From positions 1,797,949 through 1,861,948 of the forward strand of contig NZ_JARKMX010000008.1 in assembly GCF_029360705.1 (NCBI RefSeq): a DNA stretch of 64,000 bases, read 5' to 3'. The position numbers were made by a program, and so were the translations under genes. Each line of letters begins with the position of its first letter. The first letter of the stretch is position 1. Positions 53,859-62,517 of this stretch are shown piece by piece. This DNA comes from Paraflavitalea pollutisoli (GTDB lineage: Bacteria > Bacteroidota > Bacteroidia > Chitinophagales > Chitinophagaceae). Below the pieces are notes generated by a model. That model had not been told where the DNA came from. It saw only the letters and a program-made list of their open reading frames with translations, and ran no database searches.

Positions 53859-54740
53859 ATGGAAAGGAAAGACTTTATACAAACAATGATGATGGGAGCG
53901 GCCGGCATTACCGGATTCAATGAACTGAAACTGTTTACCGGCACCCTTCCCGTCCGGGAAAGTCTGATGCCTGTGTTGTTCATCGGTCACGGATCACCCA
54001 TGAATGGTATTGAAAACAATGCGTTCTCGGCCAAATGGAAGGCCCTTGGACAAGAGATACCCACTCCATCCGCGGTGATCGTCGTCTCCGCACATTGGTT
54101 TACACAGGGCACCAAAATAACCGCCATGGACTTCCCCAAAACCATCCATGATTTCGGAGGATTTCCCAAGGCCTTGTTCGATGTACAATACAAAGCCCCG
54201 GGGCATCCTGCACTGGCAGCTGAAACAGCGGGCTTGTTGCAGGCCGCTAAAGTGGAACTTGACCACGACTGGGGCCTGGATCATGGCGCCTGGACCATTA
54301 TACGCCACATGTATCCCGAGGCCAATACCCCCGTACTACAACTAAGTATCGATTACAGCAAACCACCACAATTCCATTATGAGCTTGCGCGGGAAATGTT
54401 TGCCCTGCGCAAAAAAAGGGTATTGATCGTTGGTAGTGGCAACATGGTACATAACCTGCGCATGATTGCCTGGGACAAAATGCAACAACCCTCCTATGGA
54501 TACGATTGGGCGTTACAGCTCAATGAAAAATTCAAACACTTCATTACGACCGGCGATCACCGGCCCCTGATACAATACGAACTATTGGGCAGAGAGGCGC
54601 AACTCGCCATTCCTACCCCCGAGCACTACCTGCCCTTACTGTACACGCTTGGATTAAAAGGCAAAAATGACGCTGTAGAGATTTTCAATGATAAAGCTGT
54701 AGGCGGTTCCCTGACGATGACTTCCGTCAAACTGGGATAA
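53859..54740 (+). CDS. ygiD: 4,5-DOPA dioxygenase extradiol-type enzyme (YgiD-like)
   Basis: 293 residues. The N-terminus (MERKDFIQTMMMGAAGITG) resembles a Tat or membrane-anchoring segment. The LigB-type fold shows metal ligands in LFIGHGSPMNGIENN (His), VVSAHWFT (His), LDHGAWTIIRHMYP (His/acid) and the NMVHNLRMIAWD motif (His). The family is DODA/YgiD, zinc-dependent extradiol dioxygenases of unclear substrate in bacteria. It is convergent with the small secreted protein gene at 54796. Confidence 0.87.
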   Translation: MERKDFIQTMMMGAAGITGFNELKLFTGTLPVRESLMPVLFIGHGSPMNGIENNAFSAKWKALGQEIPTPSAVIVVSAHWFTQGTKITAMDFPKTIHDFGGFPKALFDVQYKAPGHPALAAETAGLLQAAKVELDHDWGLDHGAWTIIRHMYPEANTPVLQLSIDYSKPPQFHYELAREMFALRKKRVLIVGSGNMVHNLRMIAWDKMQQPSYGYDWALQLNEKFKHFITTGDHRPLIQYELLGREAQLAIPTPEHYLPLLYTLGLKGKNDAVEIFNDKAVGGSLTMTSVKLG

Positions 54741-54747
54741 CAGCAAA

Positions 54748-54771
54748 AGGGCCTGCCCATTGGCAAGCCCT
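54748..54771. terminator. Terminator hairpin between convergent genes
   Basis: AGGGC-c-TGCC cat t GGCA-a-GCCCT: nine paired bases in two blocks with a small symmetrical bulge. It lies 7 bp past the dioxygenase stop (54740) and 24 bp before the convergent stop (54796), so it can serve both strands. Confidence 0.5.
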
Positions 54772-54795
54772 GTGTATCGATACGAAGTTGGTAGT

Positions 54796-55155
54796 TTATG
54801 GACAAACAGCTGTATAGGCGCCACCTGTGTAATTGGTCAATACACCATTACAAGTGTAGTTGACGTTTACAGCAAACACGCCCGGCGAACCCGCTACCGG
54901 AGATATAGAGACCGTGCTGAAACTAAGCGGCACACCATTCACCGTAAGACCAAGCAGGTATGCGGTCGAAAGATCACTGGCGATCTTTACTTCAATATTG
55001 CCGTTGCAACCGGCACTGATGTTTCCGCAATAATTCTTCCATACTTTCTTTTTTAGTGCGGTACCCGACTTGACGCTGGAAGCAGCCGGAGCGGCGGGAT
55101 AAAAGGCAGTAGTAACAGCAAACAATACGGCAATGAGAAAAATCCTGGTTTTCAT
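54796..55155 (-). CDS. Small secreted protein with four cysteines
   Basis: 119 residues with a signal peptide (MKTRIFLIAVLFAVTTAFYPAAPA). The mature part is beta-rich with Cys in NYCGN, SAGCNG, YTCNG and a C-terminal VCP, suggesting two disulphides in the periplasm or outside. No known family. The upstream DNA holds a 12-bp palindrome (ATCATATATGAT, 55205-55216). Confidence 0.65.
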   Translation of the reverse strand: MKTRIFLIAVLFAVTTAFYPAAPAASSVKSGTALKKKVWKNYCGNISAGCNGNIEVKIASDLSTAYLLGLTVNGVPLSFSTVSISPVAGSPGVFAVNVNYTCNGVLTNYTGGAYTAVCP

Positions 55156-55321
55156 GATAAAACTTTAATTGGTTAATGAAGACAGGATCGATCCTTTTTA
55201 CAACATCATATATGATATGATGAAAATAGGAATTACTCCATGGACCATGAAAAAAACCGACGCTTAACTGTTTACGATATTTCGCCAATGATAAACCGTA
55301 TTTCCCCGCAGCCAACTGCCA

Positions 55322-55882
55322 CTACTTCACCAAACTCCTGATCACACGGCAGGGATTACCCACTGCAACCACATTGGCAGGAATGGATTTCGTCACCACA
55401 CTGCCGGCGCCAATCACCGTGTTGTCGCCAATCGTTACACCCGGCAACAAAACACTGTTACCACCAATCCACACGTTGTTGCCAATGGTAACCGGATAAG
55501 CAAACTCCACACCTGCCACGCGGGGCCCTGCCTCCAAAGGATGACCGGCGGTATAAATACCAACGTTAGGTGCCAGCAACACGTTGTCGCCGATGCGCAC
55601 CGCTGCGCAATCCAGGATCGTGCAGTTCACGTTGGCATAGAAATTCTCCCCGACGTAAATATTATACCCGTAGTCACAATGAAAATTTCGCTCTATGGTG
55701 AAATTGTCACCCGTGCTACCCAGCAGCCTCCTCAACAATGCATAGCGTTCCGCTTTTCTGGCGGGCGGAATCGCCGCCACCTCAAACAAGCGCTGGCTGG
55801 CAGCTTCCCGTTCTTGCACCAATTCATCATCAGCTGATAGATAAGGCTGCCCACTGATCATTTTTTGTTTCTCCGTCATCAT
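55322..55882 (-). CDS. Sugar O-acetyltransferase (maltose/galactoside acetyltransferase family)
   Basis: 186 residues. The Mac-type helical start (EKQKMISGQPYLSADDELVQEREAA) is followed by left-handed beta-helix hexapeptide repeats (VNCTILDCAAVRIGDNVLLAPNVGIYTAGHPLEAGPR; the His in AGHPLE is the catalytic position) and the final VTIGDNTVIGAGSVVTKSIPANVVAVGNPCRVIR. It transfers acetyl from acetyl-CoA to a sugar hydroxyl. It appears complete. Confidence 0.93.
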   Translation of the reverse strand: MMTEKQKMISGQPYLSADDELVQEREAASQRLFEVAAIPPARKAERYALLRRLLGSTGDNFTIERNFHCDYGYNIYVGENFYANVNCTILDCAAVRIGDNVLLAPNVGIYTAGHPLEAGPRVAGVEFAYPVTIGNNVWIGGNSVLLPGVTIGDNTVIGAGSVVTKSIPANVVAVGNPCRVIRSLVK

Positions 55883-56055
55883 ATCCTCATTATTTCAGGG
55901 CAAGATAATTCAGAATAGTGGCTTACTCAGCGGTATGCCGTACCGACCCGGTAACACGACACCTCCAACACCTAAAACTTAGTTAAAATCCCGCGTTCAG
56001 GCACTTCCCGCCCCTGCTAAAGGTTAAATTGGTAGTGGACCGCAATACGCTTACC

Positions 56056-56799
56056 ATGGGGAGAAATGCTACACGACTACAAATCATCTTCTTCAGTATC
56101 CTGATCACTGGTTACGTCATCCTGCAATACAGTTGGGTCCAATCCTTACAACGAAAGAAATGGGAGCAGTTCAGGACCAATATTTCGATGGCCATGACCA
56201 CGGCTACCCAGCAACTCCGGGGCCTCCCCCTCCAGGCCAAAGAAAGCGATTCGATCATCAAAAACACGATGCAGCAAAGCTTCTCCGCCCGGGAGCTTGG
56301 TAAAGTCCCTTTTGAATACCAGGTCGTCATGGCTAACCAGCAGCTGACTTCCCGTCATTTCTTACAACTTCAGCGGGAACCTACTGCCAACCACACTTTT
56401 GTACACATGCTCGATGAAAAAGACGGATTACAACCCGTAGCCGACCGCCTGACGATCACCATCCCCAATGCCAGGTCTATTGTACTGCAGGGCATGAATT
56501 GGGTCATCGCAGCCGCTGTAACCCTTACATTGCTGTTGGTCACGATCCTTGGATTTGCCTGGCATTGGGGACACCGGCAACAGCAGCTTTTCAACGCCCG
56601 TAAAAGCAAAGCCATCGAAGACATGATCACGCAAATAAGAATGCCGCTGCACACCATCGCAACAGCAGCTGACAACATGCAACATGCCGTACAGTCCGCC
56701 GACCCTCACACCCTGAAGGACCAGCAAACGGTTATCCAAAAAGAAAGCAACAAGATCAACGACCTGATCAGGCGAATATTCGGTCGGTTCGATTCGTGA
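56056..56799 (+). CDS. Truncated sensor-kinase-like membrane protein without a catalytic domain
   Basis: 247 residues from the ATG at 56056 (MGRNATRLQIIF). Two membrane helices (about 10-28 and 155-178) flank an extracytoplasmic sensor region. The C-terminal part looks like the first helix of a histidine-kinase dimerisation domain (MITQIRMPLHTIATAADNM), but the residue at the phospho-His position is Thr192. There is no ATPase domain: the gene stops after one more helix. It is either a decayed kinase or a small regulatory protein derived from one. Confidence 0.65.
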   Translation: MGRNATRLQIIFFSILITGYVILQYSWVQSLQRKKWEQFRTNISMAMTTATQQLRGLPLQAKESDSIIKNTMQQSFSARELGKVPFEYQVVMANQQLTSRHFLQLQREPTANHTFVHMLDEKDGLQPVADRLTITIPNARSIVLQGMNWVIAAAVTLTLLLVTILGFAWHWGHRQQQLFNARKSKAIEDMITQIRMPLHTIATAADNMQHAVQSADPHTLKDQQTVIQKESNKINDLIRRIFGRFDS

Positions 56800-56841
56800 A
56801 TCACCCCCTCCACCAACGAATTCATAATAAAAGATAAAATC

Positions 56842-56857
56842 ATCCTTTATTAAGGAT
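56842..56857. promoter_or_regulatory. Palindromic operator upstream of the Rrf2 gene
   Basis: ATCCTTTATTAAGGAT is a 16-bp palindrome with 6-bp arms. It overlaps the -33 region of a promoter whose -7 box (TATCTTTG, 56865-56872) matches TAnnTTTG exactly. The same sequence recurs upstream of hmp, so it is very likely the binding site of the Rrf2-family repressor encoded here. Confidence 0.7.
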
Positions 56858-56897
56858 TACCCCTTATCTTTGCACTCTAATAACCCGATAAAGCTCC

Positions 56898-57335
56898 ATG
56901 GGGGTATTTTCAAAAACATGTGAATACGGAATACGGGCGGTATTGTACATCGCCCATCGCACGACCGACGGATCGCGTGTGGGCATCAAAGAGATCGCTG
57001 CTGCAGTAGATACACCCGAGTCTTTTCTGGCCAAAATACTGCAAGACCTCAGTCGCAAAGGAGTGATACAATCCATTAAAGGACCCAATGGCGGATTCTT
57101 CCTGGAAACACCCAGCCTGCAACGCCCCCTGGCCGATATCGTCAAGGCATTGGATGGCGATGAAGTATTCAGCGGATGTGGTATGGGCCTTACCCAATGC
57201 TCGGAGAAAAATCCCTGCCCACTGCACAAAGAATTTAAGAAAGTACGCAACCAACTGGCACACATGATGACCACCACCACGATTGGCCAATTCAACAAGG
57301 AATTGCTGAAAGGAACGCTATCGCTAAAAAAGTAA
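56898..57335 (+). CDS. Rrf2-family regulator, NsrR/IscR-like
   Basis: 145 residues. Winged-helix N-terminus (CEYGIRAVLYIAHRTTDGSRVGIKEIAAAVDTPESFLAKILQDLSRKG), then wing and dimer helix, and a cluster of three cysteines at C94, C101 and C107 (SGCGMGLTQC..NPCPLH; spacing C-x6-C-x5-C) able to hold an Fe-S cluster. The next gene is flavohemoglobin hmp, so it is probably the NO-sensing repressor NsrR or a close relative. It is autoregulated if the palindrome is its site. Confidence 0.88.
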   Translation: MGVFSKTCEYGIRAVLYIAHRTTDGSRVGIKEIAAAVDTPESFLAKILQDLSRKGVIQSIKGPNGGFFLETPSLQRPLADIVKALDGDEVFSGCGMGLTQCSEKNPCPLHKEFKKVRNQLAHMMTTTTIGQFNKELLKGTLSLKK

Positions 57336-57348
57336 ACGCTTTTTATTT

Positions 57349-57363
57349 TCCTTAATAAAGGAT
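57349..57363. promoter_or_regulatory. Second copy of the palindromic operator, upstream of hmp
   Basis: TCCTTAATAAAGGAT is the reverse complement of the core of the site at 56842-56857. It lies 44 bp upstream of the hmp start codon, between the regulator stop and hmp. The two sites differ by only one end base, which supports a shared binder. Confidence 0.7.
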
Positions 57364-57406
57364 AAAAAGGTCTTTATATACTATTATTCATCTAAAATAC
57401 CATCAC

Positions 57407-58609
57407 ATGATGACCACTGCACAGCAGGAACTGGTGACGGCTACCGTACCCATATTGAGAGAACATGGCGTGTTGCTGACATCACATTTTTACAAACGTA
57501 TGTTTACCCATAACCCCGAACTGAAGCATGTATTCAACATGGGTAATCAACAAAACAGCAAACAACAAACCGCACTGGCACTCGCCGTGCTCGCCTATGC
57601 GGAACACATCGAAAACCCCACCGTATTATTGCCCGAGATCGATTCTATCGGGCAAAAGCATACCAGCCTCGACATACGGCCCGAACACTACCAGATCGTC
57701 GGCAGGCACCTGATCGCCGCCATAGGAGAAGTACTGGGTGAAGCCGCTACCCCAGCGTTGCTCGATGCCTGGACGGCCGCCTATAAACAATTGGCCCAGA
57801 TCATGTCGGGTCACGAAGCTGGGCTCTACCAGGCGCAAACCGCAAAGCAGGGTGGCTGGACAGGCTGGCGCCCCTTCGTGTTGAAACGCAAAGTGCGGGA
57901 GTCGGCAGAGATCACCTCCTTTTATCTGTACCCTTCTGATGGTGGTCCCGTGGCCAGCTTTACACCCGGCCAGTACGTGAGCGTTCGGTTATTCCTGCCA
58001 GAGATCAACCTGGTACAGCCTCGCCAATACAGCTTATCTGCCGCACCCAATGGAGCTTATTATCGCATCTCGGTTAAAAAGGAAATCGGTAGCCATCATC
58101 CCGACGGTATGATCAGCAATCGCCTGCACAACGTCGTACAGGAAGGGGACATCATCGAAGTGTCTGCCCCCGCCGGAAGTTTTGTATTACAGCCGATAGC
58201 AGAAAAGCCGGTAGTTTTTATCAGCGGCGGCGTAGGACAAACACCGCTCGTCAGCATGCTCGAAAGCCTGATCCAGTCTGGCAGTAACCAACCCATTACC
58301 TGGGTGCATGGCTGTCGCAATGAAGACGTACACGCTTTCCAGGAGCAGGTGAGCCAATGGGATGATCAGCATGCCCACATTAGCCTGCACCTGTTTTACG
58401 ACCACCACGCAGGCCAAAGCTGGGCACATCCGGGTTTTGTCGATCTGCAAAAATTGCCGGCAGAAACGCTCGACAGCGAAGCAAAATACTATATCTGCGG
58501 ACCAGCACCCTTCATCAAAAAACATGTTGAATACCTCACCAGCCGGGGTATCGACCACCAGCATATTCACTTTGAAGAGTTTGGCCCAGCCTCCCTGCGG
58601 CTAAACTAA
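57407..58609 (+). CDS. hmp: Flavohemoglobin, nitric oxide dioxygenase
   Basis: 400 residues with three domains in the usual order: globin (about 1-140, with LDIRPEHYQIVGRHLI carrying the proximal His), FAD-binding barrel (about 155-260, RQYSLSAAPNGAYYRISVKKE), and NAD(P)H-binding domain (about 265-400, VFISGGVGQTPLVSMLESL and YYICGPAPFI). It converts NO plus O2 and NAD(P)H to nitrate and protects against nitrosative stress. It is under the control of the palindrome at 57349-57363 and the Rrf2-type regulator upstream. Confidence 0.97.
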   Translation: MMTTAQQELVTATVPILREHGVLLTSHFYKRMFTHNPELKHVFNMGNQQNSKQQTALALAVLAYAEHIENPTVLLPEIDSIGQKHTSLDIRPEHYQIVGRHLIAAIGEVLGEAATPALLDAWTAAYKQLAQIMSGHEAGLYQAQTAKQGGWTGWRPFVLKRKVRESAEITSFYLYPSDGGPVASFTPGQYVSVRLFLPEINLVQPRQYSLSAAPNGAYYRISVKKEIGSHHPDGMISNRLHNVVQEGDIIEVSAPAGSFVLQPIAEKPVVFISGGVGQTPLVSMLESLIQSGSNQPITWVHGCRNEDVHAFQEQVSQWDDQHAHISLHLFYDHHAGQSWAHPGFVDLQKLPAETLDSEAKYYICGPAPFIKKHVEYLTSRGIDHQHIHFEEFGPASLRLN

Positions 58610-58626
58610 ACCATGCGCTATACATA

Positions 58627-58663
58627 AAAGGGGCCTGATCGTCTTCGGCGATCAGGCCCCTTT
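58627..58663 (+). terminator. Strong intrinsic terminator of hmp
   Basis: A perfect 15-bp stem with a 7-nt loop: AAAGGGGCCTGATCG / CGATCAGGCCCCTTT, 17 bp after the hmp stop, ending in TTTGTT. It also separates hmp from the DHFR-like gene. Confidence 0.85.
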
Positions 58664-58723
58664 GTTAGTGCTCCTCTACGCAGATGGTCTCATTTTTGCC
58701 GGCTTTCCCGTAAAACGATCACC

Positions 58724-59290
58724 ATGCGAAAACTCATCTTCCAGCAATTCATGTCGCTGGATGCCATGGCCGCCGATGCTGCCGGCACCACACAATTCTT
58801 TGAATCGCCCGTATACAGTGCCACCTCCGACGATGACTTGTTGACAGAAATGCAGCAATTCGACACTATCCTCCTGGGCGCCAATACCTATAAAATGTTT
58901 GTGGAATTCTGGCCTTCAGCGTCTAACGACGAACAGATCGTTGCCGACAAGCTCAACAGCATACCCAAGATCGTTTTCTCTAAAACACTGCAAGCAGCTC
59001 CCTGGGGCCAATGGCCAGCTGCCACCATTGAGCCGGGCGATGCGGTAGCTGCCGTTCAACGACTCAAACAACAACCCGGAAAGAATATGGTGTTATGGGG
59101 AAGTATCTCCCTATCACAGTCGCTCATGAAAGCCAACCTCATCGATGAATACCACCTGAGGATCGTACCGGTCGTATTAGAAAAAGGCCGCCCGAACTTT
59201 TACGCTACAGGCAGCCTCGATCTTTCCTTGACGGAATCTAAACAATATGCATCTGGACTGGTACTGCTCAAATATGTACCCAGGTCGTGA
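58724..59290 (+). CDS. Dihydrofolate-reductase-like protein (RibD C-terminal family)
   Basis: 188 residues. Pattern: MRKLIFQQFMSLDAMAAD at the start, FDTILLGANTYKMFVEFW (substrate strand and helix), VFSKTLQAAPW, NMVLWGSISLSQSLMKANLIDEYHLRIVPVVLEKGRPNF at the end. This matches the RibD C-terminal/DHFR-like reductases often annotated as 'dihydrofolate reductase' in Bacteroidota. The true substrate is unknown. Its stop is 3 bp from the TonB-receptor remnant on the other strand. Confidence 0.88.
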   Translation: MRKLIFQQFMSLDAMAADAAGTTQFFESPVYSATSDDDLLTEMQQFDTILLGANTYKMFVEFWPSASNDEQIVADKLNSIPKIVFSKTLQAAPWGQWPAATIEPGDAVAAVQRLKQQPGKNMVLWGSISLSQSLMKANLIDEYHLRIVPVVLEKGRPNFYATGSLDLSLTESKQYASGLVLLKYVPRS

Positions 59291-59293
59291 TCG

Positions 59294-59615
59294 TTAAAAT
59301 TTAACGCCTACACTCAGGATAGCGCGACGCCCCCACATAGACTCATACAGGCCGCTGCGTGCCAGGTATCCACGTTGATCGGTGAGGTTGGTTACGTTGA
59401 AGCGCGTAAAGAAGCTACCGATCGTATAACCTACAGCAGCATCCATACTCCAGTAAGGCTCCAGGCGCAGGCGACAAAGCCGTGAATGCTGTACCACGAA
59501 CCGTACGGTTGTACCGCAGGCCCAACATCAGGTGTACACGGTTATTCCAAAACTTCAACTGGTCTTGTACATACACACCCAATCTTTTGAGGATAGCATG
59601 ATCAAACAGGAGCAT
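59294..59615 (-). pseudogene. Remnant of a TonB-dependent receptor with internal deletion
   Basis: Two pieces of a siderophore-receptor barrel. The first (from 59615: LLFDHAILKRLGVYVQDQLKFWNNRVHLMLGLRYNR) is a mid-barrel segment. The second (to 59294: PYWSMDAAVGYTIGSFFTRFN, VTNLTDQRGYLARSGLYESMWGRR, ending AILSVGVKF*) is the C-terminal end of the same kind of protein. They are in different frames and the barrel portion between them is missing, with the junction near 59460-59510. The N-terminal plug is also absent. This is a dead gene fragment of the family seen at 31152 and 33814. Confidence 0.8.
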
Positions 59616-59625
59616 CCATTATCTG

Positions 59626-62286
59626 CTAAACGGAATCTGAATTCACGGATACAACAGCCGCAGCCATATTTCCTTTCGGGAATCGCACAGCAATGATCGT
59701 ACCCTGCCGGTTTTCCAGTTCAAAGACACCTTCAATATCCCGGGCAAGCCCTTGCATCAGGCTCATGCCCAGAGATGGTGGCTTACCCTCCTCTTCAATG
59801 ACAGAGATGCCCTTGCCATTATCAGCAATGGTCAGCAACAGGTCATCGTCGCCATCTGGCAGCAAGCGGATAGCAATAGTGCCGGCATCGGTAAATGCAT
59901 ACTTATAGGCATTGGTGACCGCCTCGTTCAGAATGAGCCCGATCGGCAACGCTTTGGCGATATCGAGGGTAATGGGCGCTACGTCAAGTACGAAATGAAT
60001 ATTGCGTCGGTCATCCGAAGAATCCTGTAGCCAGGCGACCAACTCCTGGATATAATGTTCCATATCGACCATGGCCGGGTTGTCGGACTGATACAGTTTT
60101 TTATGGATCAAAGAGATGGCGTTCACCCGCCGCTGACTATCGCGGATCGCAGCAATGGCCGCATCATCCTGCAGGTAATAAGATTGTGTATTCAACAGGC
60201 TTGTCACCACCTGCAGGTTATTTTTCACCCGGTGGTGCACCTCCCGCAACAGCCATACTTTTTCATCGAGTAATTTTTCCAGCGTTTTATTCTTCTGCTC
60301 GATGAGCTCCTGCTGTTTTTGTAGCTGCCGGTTGCTGCGTTGCTTGAGCCGGTAGCGGCTATAAATAAGGATCAGCAGCAGTGCCAGCAATAGCACCCCG
60401 GCCACGATCAGGTTACGGGTGACCCGCGCCTGTGCCAGCAACTTCTTTTGCAGGTTCGATTCACTGTTCAGGTAACGGTTGGTTTCCTGCGCATGATGCA
60501 GGGAATCGCCCTGCAGCCGCGCTTCATTCCGTGCGGCCCGCAGGTGCTGATCCTGGATACTGTCACGTTGCGCAGCCGTTAACCGTGTCGTCTCCAGTAG
60601 CGCATCCCGCAACAGGGCCCTATCGGTCAACCACCTCACTTCCTGCGTACGCTGATCGAGCAGTTGTTGTTGCTGCGCAGTGGCGTATTTCAGGTTCAGC
60701 TCTTCCATTTGTCCCAGTTTCTCCAGGTTAAAAACACTATCGCTTAACAGCTTGTGCAGGGTATACCGTTTCAGTGCCGTAAAATAATCGCCCCGCGCGC
60801 TATCGATGCGGTAGCGCATCAATTCGATAGTCATTTGCCGGTGCAGCGTGATCATCGTTTTGGGTACCCGGTCGATCTCCAACAGAAACTGCTCCGCTTC
60901 GTCAAACGCCTTTGCCCGGATCGATAGCTGGGTCAGATACATGTAAATATCTCCCCGCAACCCACCTGCACCATCCCCGAGGGAGGCAACGATCTTCGCC
61001 GCTTCCAACAGCTCGGCTTTCGCCAACGTCAGTTCGCCGGTAGCCAGGTGATATTGCCCCTTCAGCTTCTTGTAGCCGGCCTGGTGGAGCGGCGTGGTAT
61101 TCGGCACCTTGCTTCCCCGCTCTTCCAGGTATTTTAAGGCTGCCTGCGGTCCCTGGCGGTAGTTGACCAGACCAGCATGCGTAAGGATATAAAAGTAATC
61201 CCGGTATTGCTCAGGTGGCCCTCCATCGGTAATGGTAGCCATATTCTCATAATACTGCCTGGTGTTGCCAAAATTGCTGTACACCTCGCCCAACCGGGCA
61301 CGGTAGATATTGTGGAGAAAGACATTGTCCTTGACCTTCAACGCATCGTCCAGCGCAGCCTGTCCGTAGTGCAGGGCCTTTTCGGCATTGCCGTTCGCCA
61401 GGTTGATCTTTGTCAGCATTTCATAGATCGCATAACGCGATATGCCCGATTTGGCCACGTAGCGCTCATCTGCCTCCATATAAGCACGCTCGGCATCCTT
61501 CATCCGCCCTCGAAAAAAATACATGTCTCCTTGTGCATACAGGGTCTGCACCAGTTTGTCGACCAGCCCGAGCTTGCGCTCCAGTGCAATGACCTTAGGC
61601 AGCACATCGAGTCGCTCGGGGTGTGTGGTATCCGTCCACCCGATCTCCCCATCGAAGATCTGCCAGGCACCCAATTCTCCTGCATCATCTTTCTTTTTAT
61701 GCAGGTAATCGGTCACCGCCAAAAAATGTTCTTTGAACTTGGGCAGGTTACCCATTGCTTTATAAGTAAGGCCGATATAATAATTGGCCTCATTTTCTTC
61801 ATCGGGACTATTCCGCTCCTTTGCCAGGCGCTGGAACATCATTGCGTAATGAAATGCACTATCGATAGCGCCCGGTTGCTTGCTGCGGGAATAGCAAACA
61901 GAGATCAGGCGGGTGATATAGTGATAAGTCAAAGGAGAGCCACTGCGAAACAACTGTGTCAAAGCTACCGGGTCCGACCGCTCCCAGGCAACATTAATTT
62001 CCAGGTATTTCGCCGCCTCCAGTCCAGCCTGGTGATGCAGGGCTTTGTAAATAACGCCGGCATTCCGGGCCAGTACCAGGCCAGAATCAAGGTCAATGGC
62101 CAACTCACCGGGTTTGCTCACGCAAGATCTCCCGAGTGTCAACATCTGCTCGGCCAACGCCGTATCTGCCAACTGAATACGGTGACCAGCCTCCACCCCT
62201 TTCATCAGGCGCGCACGCTCCGATGACTGGGCTATGATCGCCAGAGGAATGGCAGAAAATATAAAACAGTACAAGAGGATCTTCAT
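59626..62286 (-). CDS. TPR-containing sensor histidine kinase (HisKA_2 type), second copy
   Basis: 886 residues from the ATG at 62286 (MKILLYCFIFSAIPLAIIAQ, a signal peptide); the longer frame starts in non-coding DNA. The extracytoplasmic part (about 30-600) is made of TPR-like helix pairs (QTLYAQGDMYFFRGRMKDAERAYMEAD, FDEAEQFLLEID). Then a coiled coil, one membrane helix (about 640-665), the [18 protein letters not shown] His box and a HATPase domain ([35 protein letters not shown]). It closely resembles the kinase at 43701 in its cytoplasmic part. No response regulator is adjacent, so it is an orphan. Its 3' end abuts the TonB-receptor remnant. Confidence 0.9.
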   Translation of the reverse strand: MKILLYCFIFSAIPLAIIAQSSERARLMKGVEAGHRIQLADTALAEQMLTLGRSCVSKPGELAIDLDSGLVLARNAGVIYKALHHQAGLEAAKYLEINVAWERSDPVALTQLFRSGSPLTYHYITRLISVCYSRSKQPGAIDSAFHYAMMFQRLAKERNSPDEENEANYYIGLTYKAMGNLPKFKEHFLAVTDYLHKKKDDAGELGAWQIFDGEIGWTDTTHPERLDVLPKVIALERKLGLVDKLVQTLYAQGDMYFFRGRMKDAERAYMEADERYVAKSGISRYAIYEMLTKINLANGNAEKALHYGQAALDDALKVKDNVFLHNIYRARLGEVYSNFGNTRQYYENMATITDGGPPEQYRDYFYILTHAGLVNYRQGPQAALKYLEERGSKVPNTTPLHQAGYKKLKGQYHLATGELTLAKAELLEAAKIVASLGDGAGGLRGDIYMYLTQLSIRAKAFDEAEQFLLEIDRVPKTMITLHRQMTIELMRYRIDSARGDYFTALKRYTLHKLLSDSVFNLEKLGQMEELNLKYATAQQQQLLDQRTQEVRWLTDRALLRDALLETTRLTAAQRDSIQDQHLRAARNEARLQGDSLHHAQETNRYLNSESNLQKKLLAQARVTRNLIVAGVLLLALLLILIYSRYRLKQRSNRQLQKQQELIEQKNKTLEKLLDEKVWLLREVHHRVKNNLQVVTSLLNTQSYYLQDDAAIAAIRDSQRRVNAISLIHKKLYQSDNPAMVDMEHYIQELVAWLQDSSDDRRNIHFVLDVAPITLDIAKALPIGLILNEAVTNAYKYAFTDAGTIAIRLLPDGDDDLLLTIADNGKGISVIEEEGKPPSLGMSLMQGLARDIEGVFELENRQGTIIAVRFPKGNMAAAVVSVNSDSV

Positions 62287-62465
62287 GAAACAGTCATTTG
62301 GTCGGTACTTACACCAGAGCTCAGGCATAGCCTGTTGAGGCCGCGTCGGGCCGTCGCGCCTGATACGCCAATAAAGATAGTTCTTGTACCTGCACGAAAG
62401 AAACGCTATCACAACTTCGGCAATTACTTACAGCTCAATGCCCACAACAGGCTGGCGGCAACGGC

Positions 62466-62493
62466 AAAAGGCTGTCCGCCGGGACAGCCTTTT
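62466..62493 (-). terminator. Intrinsic terminator of the sugar dehydrogenase gene
   Basis: AAAAGGCTGTCC GCCG GGACAGCCTTTT, a perfect 12-bp stem with a 4-nt loop, 25 bp beyond the stop at 62518. It has A- and T-rich flanks, so it can work on both strands. It separates the dehydrogenase from the TPR kinase. Confidence 0.8.
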
Positions 62494-62517
62494 TGCATAG
62501 CAAGAGATACTTATATA

